Assembly (NCBI GenBank): GCA_963832305.1 | Contig: CAWHTU010000020.1 | Location: 61,342-125,341 of the forward strand | Length of the DNA stretch: 64,000 nucleotides | Origin: Roseiarcus sp963832305 | GTDB lineage: Bacteria; Pseudomonadota; Alphaproteobacteria; Rhizobiales; Beijerinckiaceae | Direction: 5' to 3' | Shown here: positions 55,497 through 64,000 of the stretch, piece after piece | Position numbering within the stretch: position 1 is the first letter of the stretch | Layout of the letters: each line of letters begins with the position of its first letter | Notes under the pieces: model-generated | What the model was told of the DNA's origin: nothing | What the model saw: the letters and a program-made list of their open reading frames with translations, nothing else | Database searches by the model: none | Position numbers and translations under genes: made by a program

Positions 55497-55896
55497 GTGG
55501 AGCGCGTTCCTTTGCAAGCTGCCCGAAAAGTCGTCACCGTTCTCGTCGTCGAGGACGATTGGTTGATCCGCGAAGACATCGTCACCGACCTTCGGCAGGA
55601 AGGATGGGCGGTGTTGGAGGCGGCCACCGGCGCCGGCGCGCTCAAAGCGCTTCAGCGACGCCGAGAAACTCGATCTTCTGATCACCGATATAGGTCTGGC
55701 CGACGCCCTTTCCGGCTGGGACGTGGCTGAAGCGTTCCGAATCGCGCACCCGGAGGTGCCGGTGATCTATGCTTCCGGAAATCCCGCCAACGATCATCGC
55801 CGGGTCCCGGGTAGCGTCTTTCTCAGCAAGCCGGTAGCCGTTTCAGAGCTTACCGCGACCTGCCGCAAGCTTCTGGCGCGGCCGATTTCCTCCTAA
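55497..55896 (+). pseudogene. Response regulator receiver protein (frameshifted)
   Basis: About 132-aa receiver domain. The N-terminal frame (GTG 55497) has VLVVEDDWLIREDIVTDLRQEGW. The second frame has the phospho-acceptor Asp in DLLITDIGLADALSGWDV, the switch residue in VIYASGN and Lys in VFLSKPVAVSEL. One base must be removed at 55653-55660 to join LKALQ to DAEKLDLL; the total is 3x133+1 nt. The upstream ORF extends further 5', so the start is uncertain. No kinase is adjacent. Confidence 0.75.
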
Positions 55897-56149
55897 TCTG
55901 TGATCGCTCCGATAACACCTCCGGCAGGTGTTTACACTGTTCGCTGGAATCTTCGGCGAGACCCTGCGGTGGTCAAACCGAGAGCATTACAAATACAGGT
56001 TTGGTACGGATTCGGACCGACTTCGGGCTCGACAGCCGCCCTGGACGGCGGGAACATGGAGGCCCCGCTGCAAGCGCTCCGCTGAGCGAGGCGTTGGCGA
56101 ATGAGAGAGGGACCTATCGCCAACGCTTCGGCGCCCCGAAAGAAAAACA

Positions 56150-56413
56150 ATGAACGTCGTGCCGCTTTTTGGACTCGAGGTGTTCGGTCCGTGCGAAATC
56201 AAGGCGATGTCAATTGCCCTTGATGAAGTCTGCGGCAAGCTCGGCCTCAATGGCGACAAGCACGAAGAAAGAGCGGTTCTCGCGAAGCGCATCATCGCCC
56301 TTGCGCGCAATGGCGAACGCGATCCTGCGATCCTTCGCGACGGCTTGCTGCGGGAGCTTGCCGTGAATGCCTGGCGAGGCATGAGCCATTCCGACACGGC
56401 TTTGTCGCGATAG
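56150..56413 (+). CDS. Small conserved hypothetical protein
   Basis: 87 aa, no signal peptide or membrane segment. The pattern ALDEVCGKLGLNGDKHEERAVLAKRIIALARNGERDPAILRDGLLREL resembles a conserved helical motif found in many Rhizobiales small proteins of unknown function. The start is the first ATG of the frame (MNVVPLFGLEVFG). The gap 55897-56149 holds nothing that I can identify. Confidence 0.6.
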   Translation: MNVVPLFGLEVFGPCEIKAMSIALDEVCGKLGLNGDKHEERAVLAKRIIALARNGERDPAILRDGLLRELAVNAWRGMSHSDTALSR

Positions 56414-56521
56414 CGCGTCGCAAATTGTTGAGCGCGATTTGCCAAAGACGTTCGGGGACGGCCGATCCTTGCGCATTGTCGTCTTTGCCGCGACGGCGGC
56501 GGACGTAACCGGATAGCCGAC

Positions 56522-57565
56522 CTACTTCGCCTCCCCCTCCCACGGCGAGGGCACGCCGACGCGGATCGCCTGGGAGAAGTCCGGCGATCCGTCAGCCGCC
56601 TTCGCCTTGTCGCTGATCCGCGCCCGCTCCATGAGTTCGGCGAGCGGCATCGTCGTCACCACTACCCGCTGATCGTAGAGATAGCCGGGCAGGAAGCCGT
56701 TGACGACGAGCCGCCAGTCGAGCGGAAACGCGCCGCCGGCCGCGCGCACGATCTTGAACACGACGGTCGCGCAATTGGCGGTGATCGAATTATAGAACTT
56801 CGGCCGCGCGGCGAGCGCGGTCGCCTCCACGACATATTGCGTGAGCAGCGCGCGCGCTTGGCTAGGCGGCGTCGAGAGCCGATAGAGCCGCACGTCCTCG
56901 CCGCGCACGTTCGAGCGCAGCCGCACCGAATCGAGCTCGGTGGTGGCGAGATAGATGAGCGTATGAGATTTGAACGCGTCGGCGATCGGCGAGAACTCGC
57001 TCGTCCTCTCCCGCCGCACCTCGACCGACCAGGCGATGTGCTCGCCGTCCTCGAACCCGAAGCTCATGATGACGTGGGCCATCTCCGGCCCGGCCCAATA
57101 GGCGAGGAAGAGATCGAGCGTCTTGAGCTTGGTCAGGTCGTAGGAGCGCCTGCTCCATCGCTCGGTGAAGTCGTGGTCGGTTCGCCAATCGAAGTCGCGC
57201 AGGTCGGAGAGGGTGAGGATGTCGCCGTCGATCGCGCCCGTCGTCTGTCGTGCGACATCCGGCGCCCAGTCGCCGTCGAGCGGCGGCCTGATCGTGCTCC
57301 ACCAGAAGAGGACCGCGCCGAAGGCGAGCGCGAACAGGGTCAGTCCAACGAGGGATCTGCGCAGGAACAGCGCCGCTATCGTCGCAAGGCCAAGCGCGGC
57401 GAAGACGCACGCCGCGAGCGCCCTCGCCCATTCCGGCGCTGGAAGGCGGAACCACAGCGCCATCGCGCTCCAGGCGCTGACGGGAGCGATGATGAGAACG
57501 GAAACGAGGATGCCGAAGAACGCAGCGACCGCGCGTCGTCCTCTCCCCGATGGCGCGTCGCGCAT
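56522..57565 (-). CDS. DUF4105-domain membrane protein
   Basis: 347 aa. Three N-terminal hydrophobic helices (about 12-38, 44-64, 68-89) precede a DUF4105 domain (about 115-330) with DFDWRTDHDFTERWSRRSYDL, MAHVIMSFGFEDGEHIAWSVEVRRE, NSITANCATVVFKIVRA and the basic C-terminal third. DUF4105 proteins are poorly known; the family has a conserved Cys and His suggestive of a hydrolase fold at the periplasmic face. It is not linked to its neighbours. Confidence 0.87.
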   Translation of the reverse strand: MRDAPSGRGRRAVAAFFGILVSVLIIAPVSAWSAMALWFRLPAPEWARALAACVFAALGLATIAALFLRRSLVGLTLFALAFGAVLFWWSTIRPPLDGDWAPDVARQTTGAIDGDILTLSDLRDFDWRTDHDFTERWSRRSYDLTKLKTLDLFLAYWAGPEMAHVIMSFGFEDGEHIAWSVEVRRERTSEFSPIADAFKSHTLIYLATTELDSVRLRSNVRGEDVRLYRLSTPPSQARALLTQYVVEATALAARPKFYNSITANCATVVFKIVRAAGGAFPLDWRLVVNGFLPGYLYDQRVVVTTMPLAELMERARISDKAKAADGSPDFSQAIRVGVPSPWEGEAK

Positions 57566-57611
57566 GCGGCCTTCTTCCCCCTCAGCCGCTGCGCGACTTG
57601 GGCGCCGGCGC

Positions 57612-57884
57612 TTAATCCACCGCCGGCGTGACCGCCGACGCCTCGGTGGCCGGGCCGACCGTCGCGAAAAAGGTGAGGGTCACTTTCTCACCGACCTTAA
57701 TGCGGTTGATTCTGACGCCCCTGGCAAGCTTGTAGGTCGCGCCGTCTTCGAAGGTGACGGTATGCCTCATCATGTCGACCGACTTTATTCTTCCGGTCGC
57801 CGTGACCGCCGGCCCGGCCGCAAAGGCCAGCGTCGCGGCGCCCAGGAACCCGATGGCGGCGAAGGCGTAGAGCGTCTTGTGCAT
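57612..57884 (-). CDS. Small exported DUF1344-type protein
   Basis: 90 aa with a signal peptide (MHKTLYAFAAIGFLGAATLAFAAGP) and a short beta domain TGRIKSVDMMRHTVTFEDGATYKLA...VGEKVTLTF, the DUF1344 pattern. Function is unknown. AAGGAGAA precedes the ATG at 57884. It ends 46 nt before the DUF4105 gene begins, on the same strand. Confidence 0.8.
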   Translation of the reverse strand: MHKTLYAFAAIGFLGAATLAFAAGPAVTATGRIKSVDMMRHTVTFEDGATYKLARGVRINRIKVGEKVTLTFFATVGPATEASAVTPAVD

Positions 57885-57988
57885 CAATTTCTCCTTTCTA
57901 AACCCTTGCGCGCGGCGGCGATTTAAGGACGCGCGCGCGGCGGGGGAGATCGAGGCTTAAACAGGCGCATGCGGCAATCTCGTGGCGG

Positions 57989-58813
57989 TCAGCCTTCGCT
58001 TTGATGCCCGCCCGATAGCGGCACGAACGGGATGACCTTGCCGCCGAAAATATCCGAGCGCGACACGCTCGCTTCGCCTCCCTCGCCGGTCTTCTTGACC
58101 ACTTTCAGGATATGCTGCGCCCCCGGCGGCCCGACGGGAATGACCATGATGCCGCTCGGCTTGAGTTGCTGCAGCAGCGGCGGCGGGATGTGGTCGATGC
58201 CGCAGGTGACGATGATCTTGTCGAACGGCGCCGCGTCCTCCCAGCCGTAGTAGCCGTCGGCGCTCTTGGTCACGATGTTCCCGTATTCGTGGTAGCCGGC
58301 GGCGATGAGCCGGTCGTAGACGCCCCGGGTGCGCGCCGCGAGCTCGGGGATGATCTCGATCGAATGGACGCGGCTCGTGAGATAGGTGAGCAGCGCCGAC
58401 TGGAAGCCCGAGCCGGTGCCGATCTCGAGCACCTTGTCGCCGTGCACCTGGATCGCGCTGGTCATCCGGCCCATGGTGCCGGGCGGGGTGATGGTGACGC
58501 CGAAACCGATGTCGAGATAGTGCCCGACATAGGCGTCCTCGCGGTTCTCGGGCAGGCAGAACTCCTGGCGCGGCGTCAAGAGGAAGGCGCGCTTGTCGGC
58601 GGGCGTCCAGAGATCGTTGAACTGCAGCAGCACCTGATAGCGGTCCCAGCGCCGCTCGAGATAGCTGTGGTCCTCGGCAGGACGATTTGCGGTCATCCAG
58701 GCGACGAACTCGGCCTTGCTGGTGAGCGGCGGCCCCTCGGCGGCGAGCGCCGCGAGCGGCGAAGAAGCGGCGAGGCCAGCCGCGGCGCCTATGAGAAATT
58801 CGCGTCTGCGCAT
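57989..58813 (-). CDS. Tat-exported protein-L-isoaspartate O-methyltransferase
   Basis: 274-aa SAM methyltransferase of the PCMT family, which methylates isoaspartyl residues for repair of aged proteins. MRRREFLIGAAAGLAASSPLAALA is a twin-arginine leader (RRREF), predicting export of the folded enzyme to the periplasm. The domain shows PPGTMGRMTSAIQVHGDKVLEIGTGSGFQSALL and DAAPFDKIIVTCGIDHIPPPLLQQLKPSGIMVIPVG. PCMTs are usually cytosolic, and where the periplasmic enzyme gets SAM is unclear. The start is the ATG at 58813, which begins the Tat motif. Confidence 0.86.
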   Translation of the reverse strand: MRRREFLIGAAAGLAASSPLAALAAEGPPLTSKAEFVAWMTANRPAEDHSYLERRWDRYQVLLQFNDLWTPADKRAFLLTPRQEFCLPENREDAYVGHYLDIGFGVTITPPGTMGRMTSAIQVHGDKVLEIGTGSGFQSALLTYLTSRVHSIEIIPELAARTRGVYDRLIAAGYHEYGNIVTKSADGYYGWEDAAPFDKIIVTCGIDHIPPPLLQQLKPSGIMVIPVGPPGAQHILKVVKKTGEGGEASVSRSDIFGGKVIPFVPLSGGHQSEG

Positions 58814-58937
58814 GAGCGGTTCCCTGATTCGAGCGCTTCGATTTGTGCGCGGGCGCGTATCTAGCACGAATGGTCAAAGTGTGGCCTGTTCAAGGCTTGG
58901 TTCCCGAGCCCGTTGCGCGGACGGCCGGGCGGCGCCG

Positions 58938-59709
58938 TTATTGCCCCAGCCGCTTGGCCAGGAACGCGCGCAGCTCCGCCCAGGCGCGCTCTGCCGCGTC
59001 ATGGTCGTAGGCAAGCGTCATTCCCATGACCTGCCGCCCGGCGCCGAACTCCGGCAGGTCGAAGGCGTGGGCTGCGCCCGGATAGACGACCAGCTTGACC
59101 ATGCCGGGCGCCTGCCGCTTGGCGAGCGCGGCGCAATCGGCGGCGGGGGTCACGCCGTCCTTGGCGCCGACCAGGATCAGGGTGGGGATGGCGAGCGTCG
59201 CGTCCGCCTCGTTGGCGCATGGAGGATAGAAGGCCGCCGCCGCCTTGAACGCGCCCGCGCCCGCCGCCGGGGCGGCGGCGATCTTGAGCGCCGTGTCGCC
59301 GCCTTGCGAGAAGCCGACAGCCGCGATGCGCCCGGCGTCGACAAAGGGCCGGCCGGCGAGGAAGTCCGAGCGCGCCGTAGGCGTCGGCGACGCCTTGAGG
59401 GAAGTCGACCGTGCAGGTTTCCTTCAAGCCCCGGGCGCCGAAGTCGTCGACGAAAAGCGCGACATAGCCCCAAGCCGCGATACGCTCGCCGAGCGCCGCC
59501 CGGCCAGCCGGCAGGCCGAGGCAGGTGTGCAGGAGCACGACCGCCGGAAAGGGTCCGGCGCCCTTCGGCCGGGTGAGATAGCCCTGGACCGGGTCGCCGC
59601 GGCCGGCGCTCGTGAACTTCACCAGTTCATCGGCCGAAGCGGGAGCGCCAAGGATCACGAGCCCGGCCAGCGCCGCAACGCCGACCCATCGATAAGCAAA
59701 ACCGCGCAC
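58938..59709 (-). pseudogene. Exported dienelactone hydrolase-family alpha/beta hydrolase (frameshifted)
   Basis: Signal peptide MRGFAYRWVGVAALAGLVILGAPASA. The first frame shows LTRPKGAGPFPAVVLLHTCLGLPAGRAALGERIAAWGYVALFVDDFGARG; after one base is removed at 59366-59378 the sequence continues SDFLAGRPFVDAGRIAAVGFSQGGDTALKIA with the nucleophile Ser in GFSQGG. The acid and His follow in VGAKDG and YPGAAHAFDLP. The total of 772 nt (3x257+1) gives about 256 aa. Family members cleave lactones or esters; the substrate here is unknown. Confidence 0.82.
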
Positions 59710-59977
59710 GGCGCTCCTCTTAAAGGCGAAGGAGGCGCAAGTGGCGGCGCCGGCGGGTTGCCGTCAAGCGCGCGCTCCCGACGCCAGAAAAAGCCGAAAA
59801 ACCTTTACGATAATCCGAAGCGTGTGATATTGTCCGCGACATCGTCGGATCTGCGCCCGTTCGCCTCCTGCTGTTGGACTTCGACTCCTCGTGGCCGACG
59901 GACATTTGAAAGGGGCGGTGGTTCCCGGGATCAGGACTTAAGCCATTCAAAAGTCTCAATTCGCGGAAGAAGAATAT

Positions 59978-60060
59978 TTGGATTTTCCTTCCCCCGCGCT
60001 TTGATTTTCCTTCCGCCGGCTTTGATTTCCTTCCCTCGGCTTGGAAAATCCTTCCGTGGC
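59978..60060 (+). repeat. Four imperfect 20-22 bp direct repeats in a gene-free region
   Basis: Units TTGGATTTTCCTTCCCCCGC.., TTTGATTTTCCTTCCGCCGG.., TTTGATTTCCTTCCCTCGGC and TTGGAAAATCCTTCCGTGGC follow without gaps (starts 59978, 60000, 60021, 60041). The 450-nt stretch 59710-60159 holds no other gene or clear signal. The TTTTCCTTCC core is T- and C-rich, unlike the surrounding GC-rich DNA. Confidence 0.7.
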
Positions 60061-60159
60061 GGCCGCAGTCGACGCTTGCGCGCCGTGCTGCCGGCCCCGT
60101 CCGTCCCGCGAGCTTGCGCGGACCCCGCCATCCGCCGCATGCTGCATATGAGGATGGCG

Positions 60160-60432
60160 ATGAGCGACAAAACGAAGGACGACAAGCCGGCCCGGATCGG
60201 CGAGATCCTGGACGTCATGCGAAACACCTGGGACCTGCCCGCCGATTGCAACGAGGGCGAGCTCTTCACCTACGCCGAGACGCTCTACGACCGGATCGCG
60301 AGCGGCGACGGCAAGGACGCGCTCTACGCCTATCTTGCCGGCGTTCAGACCGGCAATCTGGAGATGCCGCCGTCCGACGCCTTCGAGGCGATCGTCGATC
60401 GGTCGCTCTCGCTCGCGCAAGATTGGCGCTGA
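60160..60432 (+). CDS. Small conserved hypothetical protein
   Basis: 90 aa, acidic and cytosolic by composition: MSDKTKDDKPARIGEILDVMRNTWDLPADCNEGELFTYAETLYDRIASGDGKDALYAYLAG. I recognise no domain. GAGGATGG lies just before the ATG at 60160; an in-frame ATG at 60148 is an alternative. It ends 88 nt before tRNA-Thr on the same strand. Confidence 0.55.
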   Translation: MSDKTKDDKPARIGEILDVMRNTWDLPADCNEGELFTYAETLYDRIASGDGKDALYAYLAGVQTGNLEMPPSDAFEAIVDRSLSLAQDWR

Positions 60433-60519
60433 TCAGCCGCCGAGCCGCCGCCTTGCCACGGGCTCCCGCCTATGGCAGGAACCGCGGCGCTTGTTCGCGC
60501 ATCGGCGCGCGCTCAGGAT

Positions 60520-60594
<75 letters not shown>

Positions 60595-60823
60595 TCGTCA
60601 CCCATCGAGACAAAAACTGATTGCGTCGCGCCTGCGCGCAGGGCGCCGAGACGGCGAACGGGTCAAGCCGGCCCGAAGCGGGTCGTCACGCGAATGCGAA
60701 ACCCCCTGCACAATTTGTCGGAAACGTCGTAGCTGTTGCGGTTCCATTCGGCTCGATCGATGGCCTCGATGGCGCGCCAGCTCGATCGCAACCCGTCCGG
60801 AGCGGAGATGAGGGAGGAATTCG

Positions 60824-61878
60824 GTGCGCACAATCAAAGGACCCGCGCTGCTCATAGCGCAGCTTGCAGCCGACCGTTCGCCGTTCAACAGCCTGCCTGC
60901 GATCGCGAAGTGGGCGGCGGGTCTCGGCTACAAGGGGCTGCAGCTTCCGAGCTCCGACACCCGCTTCATCGACCTCCGCCGTTGCGCCGAGAGCCAGACC
61001 TACGCGGACGAGATCACAGGCGTTCTCAAGGCGCATGGCCTGGCGGCTACCGAACTCGTGACCGCGCTTCAGGGTCAACTTGTCGCCGTCCATCCCGCCT
61101 ATGACGCGATCTGCGACGCTTTTGCGCCGACGAGCGTGCGCGGGAACCCGAACGCCCGCCAGACCTGGGCGGTCGAGGAGATGAAGATCGCGGCGCGCGC
61201 CTCACGGCGCCTCGGTCTCAAGGTCGCGCAGACGTTCAGTGGTTCCCTCGCCTGGCCCTATGTCTATCCCTGGCCGCAGCGGCCCGGCCATCTGATCAAA
61301 TCGGCGTTCCTCGAGCTCGCCCGGCGCTGGAAGCCGATCCTCGACGCCTTCGACGAAGAGGGCGTCGATATTGGGTTTGAGCTGCACCCCTGTCAGGACG
61401 TCTTCGACGGCGAGACGTTCGAACAGTTCCTTTCCGCGGTCGGCAATCACCGCCGCTGCAACATCAACTATGACGCCAGCCACTTCATCAAGCAGGGGCT
61501 CGACTATGTTGCTTTCATCGACCTCTACCACGAACGCATCAAGGGCTTTCACGTTAAGGACGCCGAGTTTCGTCCGACCGGTAAACAGGGCTTCTTTTCC
61601 GGCTATCAGCCTTGGCTGAAGCGCGCGGCGCGCGATCGGTCGCTCGGCGACGGGCAAGTCGACTTCAACCAGATCTTCTCGAAGCTTGCCGAATACGATT
61701 TCGACGGATGGGCGGTGTACGAGTGGGAGGATTGCCTGAAACACCCGGAAGTCGCGGCCGCCGAGGGGCGCCCTTCATCGCCGCCCATATCATCCGCGTG
61801 ACCGACAGAGCGTTCGACGACTTCGCCGGCGCCGGCGGCGAACAGGATCTTGTCAGCCGCCTGCTCGGACTCGCCTGA
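60824..61878 (+). pseudogene. Sugar phosphate isomerase/epimerase-like TIM-barrel protein (frameshifted near C-terminus)
   Basis: 351-aa TIM-barrel protein of the xylose-isomerase-like family (AP endonuclease 2 fold): LAQTFSGSLAWPY-type KVAQTFSGS, DEEGVDIGFELHPCQDVFDGETFEQFL, NINYDASHFIKQGLDYVAFIDLY and GDGQVDFNQIFSKLAEYDFDGWAVYEWEDCLK. The metal-binding Glu, Asp and His are in these segments. The frame breaks at a run of four G at 61763-61768; one missing base restores APFIAAHIIRVTDRAFDDF and a stop at 61878. The start is GTG 60824 with GGGAGGA upstream. It faces the ABC permease genes convergently, so a sugar or inositol pathway is suggested. Confidence 0.83.
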
Positions 61879-61910
61879 CAAGTGCGCCCCGCGCCTTGGG
61901 ATCGGCGGTT

Positions 61911-62901
61911 TCAGCGCTCGGTGAGGCGTGAATAGGCCGCGGCGAGGGTGAAGATGATCGCCCCATACAGCACCTGCTTGATCGGCTCGGGCGAATTGAG
62001 AAGCGTCAACAGGCCGTCCAGCACCGTCAGGATCAAGGCGCCCACGATGCTGCCGGAGTAGCCGCCGCGTCCGCCGAAGATCGAGGTCCCGCCAATGATG
62101 ACCGCTGCGATCGACGGCAGGAGATAGGTGGAGGCCAGGCTGAGATCGGCGGAGTTGGTGTGGCCGACGAGGACGAAGCCCGCAATCGACGCGAGGAGAG
62201 CGCAGATCACATAGTCGATGAGAATAATCCTCCACACGCGCACGCCGGCGAGGCGGCACGCGTCGCGATTGTCGCCAATGGCGTAAAGCAGGCGCCCGAA
62301 GCCAGTTCGCGCCAGCGCGATCAACAGCAGCGCCGCGATCGGCAGCCAAAGAAACAGGTCGAGAGGAATGAAGCCGCCGAGACGGTCGGAACCGATCGCG
62401 TGGATGAAGTCGGGCACGATCGAGCGCGACGCCAGTATTTTCTGACTGTAGACGATGATGACGCCCTGCGTCATGAGCCCGGTGCCGAGGGTCATCACCA
62501 GCGGCTGAACGCCGAGCAGCGCGATGCCGACGCCGTTGACCGCTCCGACGACCAGCCCGAGGGCGAGCCCAATCGCGACTGCCGAAAGATTGCCGAACTT
62601 GAGCGCCGTGGTGGTCATCAAGAACGCAGAGCCAGTTGCGATGCTGACCACCGACAGATCGATGCCGCCGGTCAGCATCACCATGGTCTGCCCGGCGGCG
62701 AGAATACCGACGGCGCCGCGAACAGGAGCGTGTTCGACAGCCAGACCGGGTTCACCGTACCCGGCTTCACGATCTCGACGATCGCGATGAAGGCCAGAAG
62801 AAGCAGAATGAGCGCGGCGATTGTGTTGCGCTGAAACCAGATGAGCGCGCTGCGCGCCTCGAAGCGCGAGCGCGGCGCCGAGGCGTTGGCGAACTGCTCA
62901 C
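61911..62901 (-). pseudogene. Ribose-type (RbsC-like) ABC sugar permease, second copy (frame-broken)
   Basis: About 330-aa membrane permease of the BPD_transp_2 family. The main part shows MVMLTGGIDLSVVSIATGSAFLMT, GVQPLVMTLGTGLMTQGVIIV and SIAAVIIGGTSIFGGRGGYSGSIVGALIL. The N-terminal helix (SALIWFQRNTIAALILLLLAFIAIVE) is in a second frame that breaks at 62709-62720 (one base missing), and another break is implied before it because the coupled GTG at 62901 (GTGA overlap with the upstream permease) is in a third frame. Length 991 nt plus two bases equals 331 codons. The ATPase and binding protein are outside the window. Confidence 0.78.
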
Positions 62902-64000
62902 GTGCGGTTCCTCGGCGATTTGATCAGGCCGCCCGTCATGACGACCAGCACGATCAGCGTCCCCTGGATGACCTGGCCGAAATTGGGGTCGATGTTCAGG
63001 AAGATGAGGTCGGCGGGAATGAGGGTGAGCACGAAAGCGGCGATGACCGGCCCGACGATCCCCCCGCGGCCTCCGGTCAGGCTGACCCCGCCGATGACTA
63101 CGGCGGCCAGTCCGCTCAGGGTGTAGAGGACACCTGCGCGCGCGGACCCGATGCCGGTCGTCATCGTCAGGCCCAGGCCGCCGATCGCGCTGAACACGCC
63201 CCCGAGCACATAGGGCCGAGTCTGGCCAGCGTGACGTTCACGCCGCTGCGAAACGCCGCAATCGGGTCGCTGCCGGTCGCGTAGATGCGGAAAAGCTAGC
63301 TTTCGACCTGCTGACGGGAATCCATACGGCGGCAAGGCATACGATGAGCAAAACGAGAGAATTGGACAGCCATTCGGTGATGAGCGTGCCGGTGCCGAGA
63401 TTGAGGAATTCAGGGAGGAGCGCCGCCGCCGGGCCTCTCGAGTATCAAGAGCGCCACGCCGCCCCAGATGAAGCCGGTGGTGAGCGTCACGATGACGTCT
63501 GGCACGCGAGAGATCATCACCAGCAGCCCGTTGACCGCGCCGATCGCAGCGCCTGCAAGGAGAATCGCCGCGGCGAGCACGAGCGCCTCGGCGAAGCTCG
63601 CGCTCCTGGTCGGTATTGCGGCGAGCACGTTTGCGACGGCCATGACCGATCCGATCGAGAGATCGATGCCCCCGGAAATCACGACGACGGCCTGAGCCGC
63701 CGCGGCGCAGGCCAGCGGGAACGCCGCCATCGCGACCGATTGGGCGTCGAACGAATCGAACGTGGGATGGATCGCGACTGTGGCGGCGAAGAAGAGGATC
63801 AGCAGCGCCGGCGTCCCGAAGGCGCCGGGATCGCGGGCCAACGCGGCCCGGAGCTTCTCGATCGGGCCAGGGTTCCGGCGAACCTCTTCGACTTTGAAGG
63901 ATAATTCGCCGGGCAGCGGCGCCGTCGCGCCGTGTGTTCCGGGCGGAGCGTCTGCTTCTTCGGCGGCGGTCTTGCCGCGCGCGCCGCCAAATCCGCTGAC
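62898..64000 (-). pseudogene. Ribose-type (RbsC-like) ABC sugar permease, first copy, 5' partial (frame-broken)
   Basis: The gene runs off the window edge at its N-terminus. The visible cytoplasmic leader (about 55 residues) leads to LLILFFAATVAIHPTFDSFD, AAAAQAVVVISGGIDLSIGSVMAVANVLAA and VTLTTGFIWGGVALLILERP. Then three frame breaks follow, at about 63408-63416, 63291-63298 (T-run) and 63212-63220, after which PYVLGGVFSAIGGLGLTMTTGIGSARAG and VIGGVSLTGGRGGIVGPVIAAF continue. The three fragments line up without loss as one permease. With the next gene it would form a two-permease sugar importer. Confidence 0.75.

Overview
This is a G+C-rich, gene-dense bacterial window that looks alphaproteobacterial, most likely from the Rhizobiales (Hyphomicrobiales). 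The evidence is a 6S RNA-like locus upstream of 5-formyltetrahydrofolate cyclo-ligase and the TIGR00282/YmdB phosphodiesterase, a btaA-btaB betaine-lipid pair, caspase-like proteins fused to Sel1, FGE and proline-rich domains, cyclase/TolB/TPR signalling proteins, and mirror-image interspersed repeats of the kind found in Bradyrhizobium and Rhodopseudomonas relatives. The species cannot be fixed from the window. There is no rRNA, transposase, integrase, phage gene or CRISPR array. One tRNA (Thr, GGT) is present.

Layout. 1-4590: a TRAP transporter (dctPQM, 5' cut by the window) and an IlvD/Edd sugar-acid dehydratase. 4740-6861: CIRCE-controlled groES-groEL. 7012-9313: a transglutaminase-like protein, a cold-shock-domain protein and an HpcH/HpaI aldolase. 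9446-19210: a block of exported proteins with three different caspase-like proteases and an OmpA-type protein, all on the minus strand. 19631-23860: a B12/radical SAM enzyme, a HAD phosphatase, ymdB, 5-FCL and 6S RNA. 24000-28852: cytochrome b561, a CHRD protein, a histidine kinase/response regulator pair and a DUF445 protein. 28862-33976: btaBA, an aspartate aminotransferase and an adenylate-cyclase-like protein.

34060-47396 is a catabolic island. Read together, its genes form a complete route from imported shikimate to central metabolism: an MHS-type transporter, shikimate/quinate dehydrogenase, 3-dehydroshikimate dehydratase (QuiC), protocatechuate 4,5-dioxygenase (LigAB), LigC, LigI, LigJ and LigK. 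A LysR regulator is divergent from quiC, with a T-N11-A palindrome between them. A phytanoyl-CoA-dioxygenase-like protein, a ModA-like binding protein preceded by a tiny ORF, and a DUF1932 dehydrogenase lie in the same island.

47600-54454: a vanadium-haloperoxidase-like protein and a full branched-chain-amino-acid-type ABC operon (livKHMGF) that carries two repeat elements. 54511-60594: a Crp/Fnr regulator, a response regulator, DUF4105 and DUF1344 proteins, a Tat-exported isoaspartyl methyltransferase, a dienelactone hydrolase and tRNA-Thr. 60824-64000: a sugar isomerase-like protein and two ribose-type ABC permeases.

One property cuts across the window. At least ten genes are each interrupted by one or more frame breaks of a single base, while the protein sequence continues without loss in another frame. 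These breaks become dense after about 55 kb and are most simply explained by sequence or assembly indels, so functional conclusions for those genes assume that the unbroken version exists.
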